Shown here: in pieces, positions 27,575 through 36,939 of the stretch | Layout of the letters: each line of letters begins with the position of its first letter | How positions within the stretch are numbered: position 1 is the first letter of the stretch | Assembly (NCBI GenBank): GCA_965262255.1 | Contig: OZ253505.1 | Span: forward strand, 3,968,001 to 4,032,000 | DNA: 64,000 nt | Source: JANQQC01 sp965262255 | GTDB taxonomy: Bacteria > Pseudomonadota > Alphaproteobacteria > Caulobacterales > Hyphomonadaceae | Direction of reading: 5' to 3' | The notes under the pieces: generated by a model | Seen by the model: only the letters and a program-made list of their open reading frames with translations | Told to the model about the DNA's origin: nothing | Databases searched by the model: none | Position numbers and translations under genes: made by a program

Positions 27575-27611
27575 GCGAACCCAAGGGAGTGTTGAAACCC
27601 CTTGGGTTCGC
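27575..27611. repeat. 13-bp-stem hairpin, repeat unit 1
   Basis: GCGAACCCAAGGG pairs perfectly with CCCTTGGGTTCGC across an 11-nt loop. Its partner in unit 2 differs by one compensated base pair. Confidence 0.75.
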
Positions 27612-28094
27612 CCTTCTGTGGTCAAGTTTTCAGAGGATCGGTAAAGGTACTTGTTAATTGCAACATTGTTGAAAATAGGTCATTGGTGTAAGGTTATCGA
27701 TTGTCTCCTACGGTCGTTTTGTATTGAAGAACTCTATGAATGTGTCGAGTCTTCTATTCAGTGCTATGAGATTGTCTAAAGGCCATTTTTTGGACGCGAA
27801 ATCGGGCCTTGGGCTATAGGTTTAAGTTCCGTACTAAGGTTTTTTCACAAGTATCAACTTATACGGAAGCGAATTCGCGATACAGTAGCTAACGTTGTGG
27901 ACAGGTAAAGAAGAGTTTTTTCGCAAAGAAAGATTGGAAGTTGCTGATGTATTAGCGGGATTGAATAGCAGTTAATACGCTCATCAGGGAATATTTTTCT
28001 GTAATTGCCATAGGTATGTTATTATTCTCCAGTCATTTGCCTGCCCCCAATAATTTTTTGACCGATTTTTGTTGCTGGTCGCAGGATTTGACGA

Positions 28095-28130
28095 GCGATC
28101 CCAAGGGAGTTTAGAAGCCCTTGGGATCGC
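28095..28130. repeat. 13-bp-stem hairpin, repeat unit 2
   Basis: GCGATCCCAAGGG pairs perfectly with CCCTTGGGATCGC across a 10-nt loop. The A-to-T change relative to unit 1 is matched by T-to-A on the other arm. On the minus strand it lies about 40 bases after the transposase stop, without a T-run. Confidence 0.75.
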
Positions 28131-28172
28131 ATTACTTTGGTCAAGTATTCAGACAAGCGCTAAAGTTACTTA

Positions 28173-28346
28173 TTAACTGCAACATTGTTGAAAGTAAGCC
28201 ATGGGAGTTAGATTATCGATTGTCTCGTAAGGTCGCTGTGTATTGAAGAACTCAATGAATTTGTCGAGTCTTCTGTTCAGGGCTTTGAGATTGTCCAAAG
28301 GCAAATTTTCTTTGGACAGGAAGTCATCTCTCATGGTCTTATTAAA
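28173..28346 (-). pseudogene. C-terminal piece of an IS481-like transposase, separated by an IS1380 insertion
   Basis: Reading leftwards from the IS1380 end gives KTMRDDFLSKENLPLDNLKA and, further on, FIEFFNTQRPYETIDNLTPM, then a stop at 28173-28175. This is the exact continuation of the transposase whose N-terminal part ends at VERFN near 30112. Joined, the two parts make a normal-length integrase-core transposase. Confidence 0.88.
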
Positions 28347-30111
28347 CCCGCATATTTCATCAAAAACGTATTGTTGTCTTGAAAAATAGGGAACAAACAG
28401 TATATTAGTTCAAACTTTGCTTGATTAACTTTCAGGCAAAAACTAAGCAAAAATGGAGTAACTGATCATGTCTAAAATCTATGCAATGGGACCGATCAAT
28501 GGTATGCAGGTAGAACCCGTCTTTGATCACACAATTATGTCTGCGGAGGGTGGATTAAACTTCTTTTCGGAAGCTGAACGTTGTTCTCAAATGTTGAAGC
28601 AAATCGCGTCAAAGATACCAGACAACCGGGTACAAGGTCGAGTCACGCATAGTTTAGCAGATTTACTGAAATTGCGAGTATATGGAATATGTTCTGCGAA
28701 CTATGCTTGTAGTGATGTCGACAGAAAGAAAAGTGATTATATGTTCAAAATGAGCATCGGACGTGATCCGGAAGACGGCGATACTTTACCGAGTACGGCT
28801 ACATTCTGTCGATTTGAAAATCAGTTCAACTTGTCGCAGAAGGAAGTAGAAAAGATGGGCGATACGATAATAGACGGATTCTGCGATCACGCTTACGAGG
28901 GAAAGGAACCTGAAAGTATGTGTATTGACGTAGATGAAACCTTTGTCGAATTGTTCGGTAACCAAACTGAAATGTGTTACAACAAACACTATTCCGGTAG
29001 AGGCACACTTCCGATGCATTTTTATGATTTTGCAACGAAGTGGTGTTTGAAGGTAGTGAATCGCCCGGCCAAAACTCCTACAGGAGAAGAAAGTTCTACC
29101 AATATAGCAAAAGTTGTTGATCAAATTAGAAAGCATTTTTTCAACACAACAATTCTTATACGTGGTGATAGCCATTACTGTGTAAGAGAGGTTGTGAAGT
29201 GGTGTCTCAAGCGAAAGAAGACTGAATACATCTTTGGTCTTTCTCAGAATAACGTATTGAATAACCACCCAAATGTGAAACGAAACGAGACAAAAGCCTT
29301 AGAACAGGCCAAAAAAAACAAGGCAGATAATCTAGAAGCTACGGCGACTACATATTCAGAACTTCGCTATGTTTCGAAAAAATGGAACTGTCCAAAACAA
29401 CGTGTGATTATTCGTTCGACAGCTACCGAAGTTAACGGAAAGTATACGGTTAAATCTCGATATGTCATGACTTCTATACAGGGAGGCAATAATGAGACAA
29501 TATACAAAGACTATTACAGTCCGCGTGGGCAGGCGGAGAATTTTATCAAAGAACACAAGTCGCAACTTCGTAGTGATCGCACTTCCTGTTTAAACGAAGC
29601 AGCCAATCAAATGCGACTTCATTTGCATACAATGGCACACAACTTGTTTTGTATCTTTCGAAACCAAATACCCATGGAGTTTCAACTGCGAAAAGCAGAG
29701 GTTAGAACATTGCAGAGAGAGTTGATCAGAGTCCCCGTCGAGATAAAGAAAACAAAATCCCGCATTCTTCTTATCTATCCGGAAAGCTTTAAGTACGAGA
29801 AATTATACTTGATGATCTTGGATAATATAAGAAAAAACGTAAAGCGTCGGAATAGATATCCCTAGACTTATAAAGTGGCTATGAAAACCTGATTCTAACA
29901 AAAAAAGCCAAGAAATTTTACTCTACTTAATCGATTAGGTCACTAATCGATAGCTGAAGTCTTGCGCGAAATTCGATGGAAATGACCAAATTTTGCTCTA
30001 GTTGGAAGATTAATCGACTCGCTCCCATCCAAAACACACCGAATCACCACAATTGCACATAATTCACGAACAGTCTAGAGCATTGCGCAAGTTTTTGATG
30101 AAATATGCGGG
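28347..30111 (+). mobile_element. IS1380-type insertion sequence, apparently intact (1,765 bp)
   Basis: The terminal inverted repeats are CCCGCATATTTCATCAAAAA at 28347 and its inverse ending at 30111. The 6-mer ATTAAA flanks both sides (28341-28346 and 30112-30117), a target duplication. Removing the element and one repeat restores the interrupted transposase frame. It encodes one full transposase. The size fits the IS1380 family. Confidence 0.9.
28468..29865 (+). CDS. IS1380-family transposase
   Basis: 465 residues, uninterrupted, with GGAG 9 bases before the ATG. Family features are an acidic first catalytic region (MCIDVDETFVELFGNQ), a second in LIRGDSHYCVREVVKWC and the C-terminal signature RGQAENFIKEHKSQL followed by DRTSC and an Asn/Arg-rich helix. 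It catalyses DDE-type cut-and-paste transposition of the surrounding element. The intact frame and matching ends suggest recent activity. Confidence 0.88.
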   Translation: MSKIYAMGPINGMQVEPVFDHTIMSAEGGLNFFSEAERCSQMLKQIASKIPDNRVQGRVTHSLADLLKLRVYGICSANYACSDVDRKKSDYMFKMSIGRDPEDGDTLPSTATFCRFENQFNLSQKEVEKMGDTIIDGFCDHAYEGKEPESMCIDVDETFVELFGNQTEMCYNKHYSGRGTLPMHFYDFATKWCLKVVNRPAKTPTGEESSTNIAKVVDQIRKHFFNTTILIRGDSHYCVREVVKWCLKRKKTEYIFGLSQNNVLNNHPNVKRNETKALEQAKKNKADNLEATATTYSELRYVSKKWNCPKQRVIIRSTATEVNGKYTVKSRYVMTSIQGGNNETIYKDYYSPRGQAENFIKEHKSQLRSDRTSCLNEAANQMRLHLHTMAHNLFCIFRNQIPMEFQLRKAEVRTLQRELIRVPVEIKKTKSRILLIYPESFKYEKLYLMILDNIRKNVKRRNRYP

Positions 30112-30963
30112 ATTAAAGCGTTCGACAAAAGCGTTTTCTGTCGGCGAACGAGGATCGTTAAGATAAAAGGTTATGCCCTTGTCCTGACAGGCCTGTTCAA
30201 ATGCTGCTCTAAACTCAGTGCCTTGGTCTGTTTGCACCGCTTGAACTTCAAATGGCGCTCGCCGGATCAGTTTTTTGAGGAGATAAGCAGAGTTCTTCGC
30301 TGTATGGGCCTCAAACACATGTGAAAATGCCAGTTTTGAATAGATGCAGATGGCATTGACTATATAAAGGAAACGGTCTGGTCCTACGCGGAAATGTAGA
30401 GTATCTATCTGAACGACTTCGCCAGGCCAACTACTTATTAGCAATTCCGGAAGAGGAATCGCATACGTTCGGGGAGCTTTTCCTGTATTGCTGTCTCGTG
30501 CCTTCGCAAAAGTTCCACTGTAATACGACTTGATCTTTTTCTCGCGGATCAACTCCGAAATTATGCGACAGACTTTTGAACGTTTGATCTCGTATCCGAG
30601 TCTTTCCATATAGGTACGGAGCTTTTTACCACCCCACGACTTGAACTTCTTGCGGAATTCATAAACTTTATTTTTCTGTTCATCGTATTGTTCCTGATTC
30701 TCCCGAGTTCTCACTTTGTGCGGGCGCGTCGACTCCGGTATCGGCTTCCTTTTCCACTCATACAAAGTCCTGACGGGAATACCGACCTGCTCTGCCGCGT
30801 CTTCCGCCGTTCTGCCCGATTGCCGTATCCGATCCCAAGTTTCAACCTTTTCTCTCCGAAATCGGACTTGTTCTTCTATCGATAAGCTACGAATGGAGGC
30901 CGTATCGTAAATTCGAGGGCCGTTCTGTTTTGCAACATTCGATTTTTGTGATAAATTGCCCAT
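30112..30963 (-). pseudogene. IS481-like/integrase-core transposase, N-terminal part, interrupted by IS1380
   Basis: The start is ATG 30963 behind AGGAG. An HTH region (AAEQVGIPVRTLYEWKRKP) is followed by a basic linker and the integrase core: first Asp in EVVQIDTLHF, second in VQTDQGTEFRAAF, Glu in NAFVERF. After VERFN the original frame is lost. The reading continues into the IS1380 end (PAYFIKNLRNALDCS), which is why the protein looks truncated. The true C-terminus lies at 28173-28346. The start is embedded in the 56-nt hairpin region at 30964-31019. Confidence 0.88.
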
Positions 30964-31019
30964 GGGAAGATCTCCTGCTGTTTGGGTTGTATTCGAACCT
31001 ACAGTATGGACGATCTTCC
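30964..31019 (-). promoter_or_regulatory. 56-nt long hairpin directly before a transposase start
   Basis: GGAAGATC (30965-30972) pairs with GATCTTCC (31012-31019); inner arms CTGT/ACAG and GGTT/AACC also pair. Read on the minus strand, the AGGAG ribosome site of the transposase lies inside the 3' arm, so a transcript entering from outside the IS could hide it. That mechanism is known for other IS transposases; here it is inferred. See the related element at 5587-5642. Confidence 0.6.
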
Positions 31020-31437
31020 TCTTTTTGTGAAGACCTAAATCTCTGCAATATGTATCTGAGTCTGTTCACTTGTTAGACTTCACCGATTGTTTTGATAAAT
31101 AGGAACTGTAACATTATGTTTTGAAACTGAATCTATTGGAATACGAGTCTGAGGGATTTTTAGTTTTCAAGAATCATTGATCAAAATATGGTAGACCAAT
31201 CTAAAATAGTTTTGAATTTTTTTGGAGACACGACATGACATAAGAATCTTAGTGCCTCGTTTGTGCAGTTTTGAAACATTTGACACAAAATGACACGTGT
31301 GGCTTCGGCAGAATTATCATGAGTTTCTTCAACATCGTAATACAAATAAAACAATAAGAGAATCCCGGATCAAGGTATAGCGAGCACACCAACAATCGTC
31401 GGGTTTATGTAAACGGTTATTAGCCAAAGAAACTGCA
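31020..31437. other. Gene-free stretch between IS remnants
   Basis: AT-rich, with no frame or structure I can assign. It may hold the outer end of the IS481-like element and the lost N-terminal part of the IS256 transposase that follows. Confidence 0.4.
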
Positions 31438-32420
31438 TTGTGTGGAGCTCTCACCTCTTCTCTTCCCAAGACAGCCGGTCACGGCGATACTCCCTTCCAT
31501 CATCGGACAGTAGAATGCGGTTATTATCGCACAGACACCATTGTTCTGAATGTACGTTCAATGTACACCAATGGCATATCAACCAAGAAAATGACGAACG
31601 TTATAAGGGAAGTAAGTCTATTAAACCTCTCCTCTAGAACAGAGTCAAGCGTTAGCTCCGTAATAAAGAAGCAACTTTAAGTATTGCGTTCCATATCTCT
31701 CCTTGAATATCTTTATCTTGGGCTAAATGCCCACTTCGAGAAAGCTTGTGTCAGCGGCGTTGTTTGTGATACCGCGATTCTTACCGCTATTTGTATACAC
31801 AAAGATAAAACAAGAAGTATTCTCGGGGTTCAAGTACATCTTTCTGAGACAGCTGTCTGTTGGAAGGACTTCCTCGCAAGCCTCATCGAAATAAGACTTA
31901 CAGCAGTAAATTTCATTGTTTCCGACGACGATTACGCAATGAAAGTCGCTATGTGCGCTTTTTTTTCAAGCTCTAGATGACTACGATGCCAGTTTCACCT
32001 TTCCAAAAATGCCATTGCTCGAGCGCCCACTAGGACAATTAAGAACTCTATTGGCGAGGAACCAAAAGCCGCCTATAACTCGGCCCACGTTAAAAACGTA
32101 CATCAAGCGCTTGATCGACTTGCGGTACAGTAACAGCCAATCGTCCGCTCCTAAACTTCCAGAATGGCAAAATTTTTACGTTCCCGACTGCTTCACCGTG
32201 TTCTGTCTGCAGGAAAATCATCAGTTCAAAGAGAGATTTCTAACCTCATCAAGGGTACCGTCCAGCAAGAGTTTAAATGGCGAACGCAGATAAGGAAATA
32301 GAAAATTACACTCACGATGAGGTCTTGAAAAGGCAGCCTCGATATCTTCCTGTAGCTCGTGACTTACGAGAGATACAATGCCGGTGGAGAGATTTTCGTC
32401 GCTCGCCTCGTCAACGAATC
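31438..32420 (+). pseudogene. IS256-family (mutator-type) transposase, heavily degraded
   Basis: Pieces in shifting frames align in order with IS256 transposases: NVRSMYTNGISTKKMTNVIR (usual MYVQGVSTRKV), a stop, ILTAICIHKDKTRSILGVQV, CWKDFLASLIEIRLTAVNFI with VSDDDYAMKVAMCAFF (second catalytic Asp region), then SAPKLPEWQNFYVPDCFTVF with a degraded RTSN-LERLN block. There are several stops and frameshifts and no intact N-terminus. This is a dead copy; exact limits are uncertain. Confidence 0.75.
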
Positions 32421-33206
32421 GTTGGTGTCTCTCTCAAAAAAGGCGTTATCAGTACCCCTTGTACTTTTTTTCTACGTTCAAGTGAAACGGGGCAGAAGGT
32501 CGTACGATCGTGTTCCGCGGTATCGGGAACAAACGAGTTAAGGGGGCGTTGCTCACTCTTCTGTTGCTTCCTCTTACAAACATTGACAGACGCACGACCG
32601 TTACCTATGCGTTTGTGAGGCCTGGTAACGAGATATTCCTTTCGCTGTACCTGCATCGATATTTTAACAAATTTCTGTCATAACTTCACCAAAGTCACGG
32701 ATGCCATTCTACGCAAATTGTTTCGAAACAATCTGTTCAGTTCAGTATCATTGAGACGCATGTCTACCCCCTCCTTCGGATACAGTTCAACAACGCCAGT
32801 TTCTCTACAGAAAAACGTTCTACGTAGTGTGAATGTAGATACCATCCCCTAGGTATAGGATTGCTGAATGATACAATGGAGTTGCTAGTTCAGAAATTGC
32901 GATCGAACTATTGATGATAAACCTTTCTTAGATAGCCGAACTCACTGACCGATAGTATAGAACCAAAAAGCCTAAAATGACGATTCATCCAACACTCTCA
33001 TTCGCAAGTATATAAGCAAAATCCTCTATACGCTGTCGGATAAATCGTAGTTTTCTGCTATTTTGCATGTGACACATCAAATTTTTCTATTGAAAAATTC
33101 TCCTAACGGTTGTATTATGCCTGTGAACACCTATATACTCCTAGAAGTATATTCAAATCCATTTTGCTACTACCAGTACTCACAAGTTACACACTTGTTG
33201 GCTACA
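32421..33206. other. Gene-free leader before KAP copy 2
   Basis: No convincing gene. The first 200 bases may be leftover IS256 sequence. The KAP copy 2 promoter should lie in the last 150 bases; no clear -35/-10 pair could be fixed. Confidence 0.4.
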
Positions 33207-34463
33207 ATGACTACGACCAAAGTCCCTCCTATCTATTCTGATGTTCCGATCAGTAATAGCAAAGAAGACCTATACTCTTTTACCTCTGTTGCTAGCAAGG
33301 TAGTGGAGCTCCTAAGGTCTAATACGAGTCCAGAGAGTTTTGTGATTGGTGTTACCGGACAATGGGGAATTGGTAAAACATCGATGCTCAACTTGATTGC
33401 GGAGCAGTATAAATTACAGCGAAACGATGAAGAGCCAGTCATTGTATTCAATTTCTCTCCTTTGAAAGATGTTGACAGAGATACAATGCTTTCGGATTTT
33501 CTTCTTCTTTTGACCAACCACGTAGAGTTAGAACTAAAAAAATCGGAACCCCCGAAAACCGAACTTCAAAGCAAAATCGAAGATTTGAAGAACTATGCTG
33601 TAGCAGTCCAACGACTCAACACAAAGCTTACGCCCTACTTCCAAATTCTATCCGCTATAGGATTTAGTATTACTGAAAACGCTTCTAAAGCTATAGGAAC
33701 AATTCTTAACCTCTTAAACGATGGACAGAATCCTCCAAATATAGACAAGCTATATAGAGTCGCATACGAATCTCTCTTGGAACTAAAAATACCAGTCATT
33801 GTCCTAATTGACGACATAGACAGATTGTACCCATCAGAAATTATTGGAATGTTAACACTTTTACGGTCTTCGGTCCAACTCCCATATATAACCTACTATG
33901 TCTCTTACGACCCTATTAAAGTTGAGGAAGCTTTGACGGAAGAGTTACACTCTAGTGGAAAAGACTACTTAGATAAATACATTCAAACCCTAATTTCGGT
34001 ACCAAGAGTTAGTAAAGAAATAATAAACAATTTTATCACAGATCAAGTATCGGTGATACTAAACAAGATTCATGTTGCCAAAAACAGCGATACGGAATCA
34101 CACCTTTATTTACTTCGCGAAGTAATTTTGTTTTTTATGGACGAAGGCGGAATTAAAACTATTCGCGACGCTTACAAAATTATAAACAGTATTCAAATGA
34201 GTGGTGCTACTCTATCGCGCTTGCAAGATTCTAAAAGTTTCTTAAAAATCGCTATTATTAAACTAAAGTACTCTAAAATATACGAATGGATCGAAAACGC
34301 AGCATGGAATTATGAGAGTCCTAGTCAATCCGCGATTGAATCGAACGTTCCTGACTTCGAGAAAAACAAATTGGACATTATTATAAAGCAAGACGGATTA
34401 AGTCAAAACTTCCGAAATGAAGTGATCTCACTGGATTCTTCTTTTGACAATTGGGAGGTTTAA
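33207..34463 (+). CDS. KAP-family P-loop NTPase (N-terminal half of a split KAP protein), copy 2
   Basis: About 418 residues from ATG 33207, the position equivalent to copy 1. Walker A is GVTGQWGIGKTSML and Walker B IPVIVLIDDIDRLYPSE. The two copies are collinear over the whole length with dense identity in the NTPase part (YKLQR-N/T-D, LKDVDRDTMLSDFLLLLTN) and weaker similarity in the C-terminal third. This points to duplication followed by divergence or separate acquisition. The gene ends DNWEV-stop, 2 bases before the partner's GTG. Confidence 0.82.
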   Translation: MTTTKVPPIYSDVPISNSKEDLYSFTSVASKVVELLRSNTSPESFVIGVTGQWGIGKTSMLNLIAEQYKLQRNDEEPVIVFNFSPLKDVDRDTMLSDFLLLLTNHVELELKKSEPPKTELQSKIEDLKNYAVAVQRLNTKLTPYFQILSAIGFSITENASKAIGTILNLLNDGQNPPNIDKLYRVAYESLLELKIPVIVLIDDIDRLYPSEIIGMLTLLRSSVQLPYITYYVSYDPIKVEEALTEELHSSGKDYLDKYIQTLISVPRVSKEIINNFITDQVSVILNKIHVAKNSDTESHLYLLREVILFFMDEGGIKTIRDAYKIINSIQMSGATLSRLQDSKSFLKIAIIKLKYSKIYEWIENAAWNYESPSQSAIESNVPDFEKNKLDIIIKQDGLSQNFRNEVISLDSSFDNWEV

Positions 34464-34465
34464 AC

Positions 34466-35545
34466 GTGAAAAATATCGTAACATCTGAAAATTTTAATTA
34501 TCCCATTAGCCCTGGTTTGTTTTCAAAAACAACTAAGGATAGTTTACTAGCTTATTCTGACGAACAGATTAAACTAGTAGAACAACATCACTCTTTTCGA
34601 CGCAGACAAATCCATAAAAAGAATATAGAATTCTGTTATAAAGATAATCCAGAAGATAAGCTTTGGAGAAACGATAAAACTGATTTGAAATTTTTTATAG
34701 ATCAGGCATTAGATTCTCCTGAGAAAGCTAAAGAAACACTAAGAAACTGGGCCAAACTCAATAATCATTGGGGAGATAACTACGCTTACAAAAAACTTCA
34801 TGATTTAAAACTAGGTCCTTATCTTTATACAATGTCAGACAAAGAAAGAGTTTGTATTTTTAAAATTTTGATTGATACTGTCGACGATATGACATTTCTA
34901 AACATAGATGACAGAGATTCCGCTTTCCGTTTAACTGATCCAGCAACTTGGATTGTAAAACCTTTGTTACAAAACTTACCAATAACAGTTCGAACTGAAC
35001 AAATCGTATACGCGTTACAAAATGGTAAAGCAGCTTCATGGTTGGTTTATCTTACGCGGCTATTTATGCATCTACATGGAGAACTTTCTATACCTAGGCC
35101 ACCTCAAGATGTTTGGTTTATTAAAAACGAATTGGAGATTATAAAGAAAGCTACTTTTGATAGGATACAAGTCGAAATTAACGCAAATTTTTACAAGATG
35201 GCTGACCCGAAACAACTGGTTATGTTTTGGCAGGAAGTTGGTACTGATCTGCAACTTAAGGAATTAGAAGATTGGTTAGTGTCACATACTAAAGATGACG
35301 AAAGGTTTCTTGCATTTGTAAGTATGTTTTCTGGATCTACGTACCTCAACAATAAAATGACTTGGAGAGTATTTACTGGATCATTGAAAAATTTTCTTGA
35401 CATTGGTTCAGTTCGTAACAGACTAAATCGTATTATAAACGATGACAAAAGACATTTTGAAAGAGCCTCTACACTTCGAGAAGGAGTAGATTTAGCAGAG
35501 AAGTTAAAAGTTAGAAACAAATATATCAATCAAGTGATGTTCTAG
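34466..35545 (+). CDS. C-terminal partner of split KAP NTPase, copy 2a
   Basis: 359 residues from GTG 34466, with GGAGG within the end of the NTPase gene as ribosome site, so the genes are translationally coupled as in copy 1. It contains LQNGKAASWLVYLTRLF, KNELEIIKKATFDRIQVEIN and FYKMADPKQLVMFWQEVGTD, shared with 2b and, more weakly, with 25793. No enzymatic motif is seen. By position and similarity it should complete the NTPase half into a KAP-like complex. Confidence 0.72.
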   Translation: MKNIVTSENFNYPISPGLFSKTTKDSLLAYSDEQIKLVEQHHSFRRRQIHKKNIEFCYKDNPEDKLWRNDKTDLKFFIDQALDSPEKAKETLRNWAKLNNHWGDNYAYKKLHDLKLGPYLYTMSDKERVCIFKILIDTVDDMTFLNIDDRDSAFRLTDPATWIVKPLLQNLPITVRTEQIVYALQNGKAASWLVYLTRLFMHLHGELSIPRPPQDVWFIKNELEIIKKATFDRIQVEINANFYKMADPKQLVMFWQEVGTDLQLKELEDWLVSHTKDDERFLAFVSMFSGSTYLNNKMTWRVFTGSLKNFLDIGSVRNRLNRIINDDKRHFERASTLREGVDLAEKLKVRNKYINQVMF

Positions 35546-35644
35546 TAGAATACAAGAAAGTAAAAACTAAACCAACCATTGAAAATTTCAATTTTTCCTT
35601 ATTTCAACACTGGTTTCTAATATTGACAAATGGAAAGTCTAAAC

Positions 35645-36712
35645 GTGAAAACTATCGTGACATCTGATAATTTCAATTATCCCATTAGCCCTGATTTGTT
35701 TTCAAAAACAACTAAGGATGATTTACTAACTAACGCTGAAGAACAGATTAAAGTAGTTGAACAACATGACTCTTTTCGACGCAGGCAAATCCATAAACAG
35801 TGTATAGAATTTTGTTATAAAGACAATCCGGAAGACAAACTTTGGAGAAACGATAAAACTGAGTTAAAGTGTTTAATACAACTGGCGATAGATTCTCCTG
35901 AAGAAGCGAAAGACACACTAAGAAAATGGGCAGGGCTAAATAGTTATTACGGAGGAAACTACGGGTACCGGATACTTTATAATTTGAAGAAAGAACCGTA
36001 TCTTTATACGATGTCGGACCAAGAAAGAGTTTGTATTTTTCAAGTTTTGATTGATACTATAGACGATATGACACAGGATCGAGGTAACGGGAACCGTATA
36101 ACTGATCCAGCAAGTTGGGTAGCCAAACCTTTGTTACAGAACTTACCAATACCTGTTCGAATTGAACAAATCAGATTCGCATTGCAGAACGGTAAAGCAG
36201 TTTCATGGTTGATTTATTTAGTACGGCTATTTATGCATCTACATGGAGAACTTTCTATACCTAGGCCCCCCCAAGAAGTTTGGTTTATTAAAAACGAACT
36301 TGAGATTATAAAGAAAGCTACATTTGATAGGATACAAGTCGAAATTAACGCAAATTTTTACAAGATGGTTGACCCGAAACAACTGTTTTTGTTTTGGCAG
36401 GAAGTTGGTACTGATTTGCAACGTAAAGAGTTAAAAGAATGGTTAGTGTCACATACTAAAGATGACGAAAAGTTTCTTGCATTTGTAAGTATATTTTCTG
36501 GATCAATGTACCTTCACAATAAGAAGATATGGAGAGTATTTACAGGAACATTAGAAAATTTCATTGACATTAGTTCAGTTCGAAACAGATTAAATCGCGT
36601 TATAAACGATGACAAAAGACATTATGAAAGAGCGTCGACACTTCTAGAAGGTGTAGATTTAGCAGAGGAATTAAAAGTTAAATACAAATTTATCAATCGA
36701 GTGATGTTTTAG
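35645..36712 (+). CDS. C-terminal partner of split KAP NTPase, copy 2b (tandem duplicate)
   Basis: 355 residues from GTG 35645 (ATG 35630 in the same frame is possible). About 80 percent identical to 2a by eye, with differences concentrated between residues 75 and 150. The duplicated segment begins with the last codons of the NTPase gene: TTGACAA, TGG, TAAACGTG recurs before this start. The ribosome site has changed from GGAGG to GGAAAG, so translation may be weaker. Two alternative partners for one NTPase half is unusual. Confidence 0.72.
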   Translation: MKTIVTSDNFNYPISPDLFSKTTKDDLLTNAEEQIKVVEQHDSFRRRQIHKQCIEFCYKDNPEDKLWRNDKTELKCLIQLAIDSPEEAKDTLRKWAGLNSYYGGNYGYRILYNLKKEPYLYTMSDQERVCIFQVLIDTIDDMTQDRGNGNRITDPASWVAKPLLQNLPIPVRIEQIRFALQNGKAVSWLIYLVRLFMHLHGELSIPRPPQEVWFIKNELEIIKKATFDRIQVEINANFYKMVDPKQLFLFWQEVGTDLQRKELKEWLVSHTKDDEKFLAFVSIFSGSMYLHNKKIWRVFTGTLENFIDISSVRNRLNRVINDDKRHYERASTLLEGVDLAEELKVKYKFINRVMF

Positions 36713-36855
36713 TAGAAGACAAGAAAGTTAAAACTAGAGTAATGATATCGGGAGTATATATTTGCACATTAGAAAATTTTCTTGATTGTGAAACGTTTTA
36801 GTGTAGTTTGTTCCGATTACGTACAGGACATAAGATAAAAAACTAACGTTTGTCG

Positions 36856-36885
36856 AGCCCTAATCAAATGATTGTTTGGCTTTTT
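36856..36885 (+). terminator. Probable Rho-independent terminator of the KAP copy 2 operon
   Basis: AGCC with the inner palindrome AATCAAATGATT and closing GGCT, followed by a run of T. It lies between the convergent KAP operon and thrC. Confidence 0.5.
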
Positions 36886-36939
36886 GTAGATTAGTAACTC
36901 TTTATTAAGTTTTTGTTAAGTGGTTCTCAAAATTTTGCT

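Larger units (their letters stand above)
27255..28305. repeat. Diverged tandem duplication, two units of about 525 bp
   Basis: Units 27255-27780 and 27781-28305 share the order GGACGCGAAATCGGGCCTTG, ACAGTAGCTAACGTTGT, GTCATTTGCCTGCCCCCAAT, a 13-bp-stem hairpin, TGCAACATTGTTGAAA and TATCGATTGTCTC. On the minus strand each unit ends with the last roughly 40 codons of the same transposase (in unit 1 with an in-frame TAG), so they are repeated 3' ends of an IS with some flank. Confidence 0.75.
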
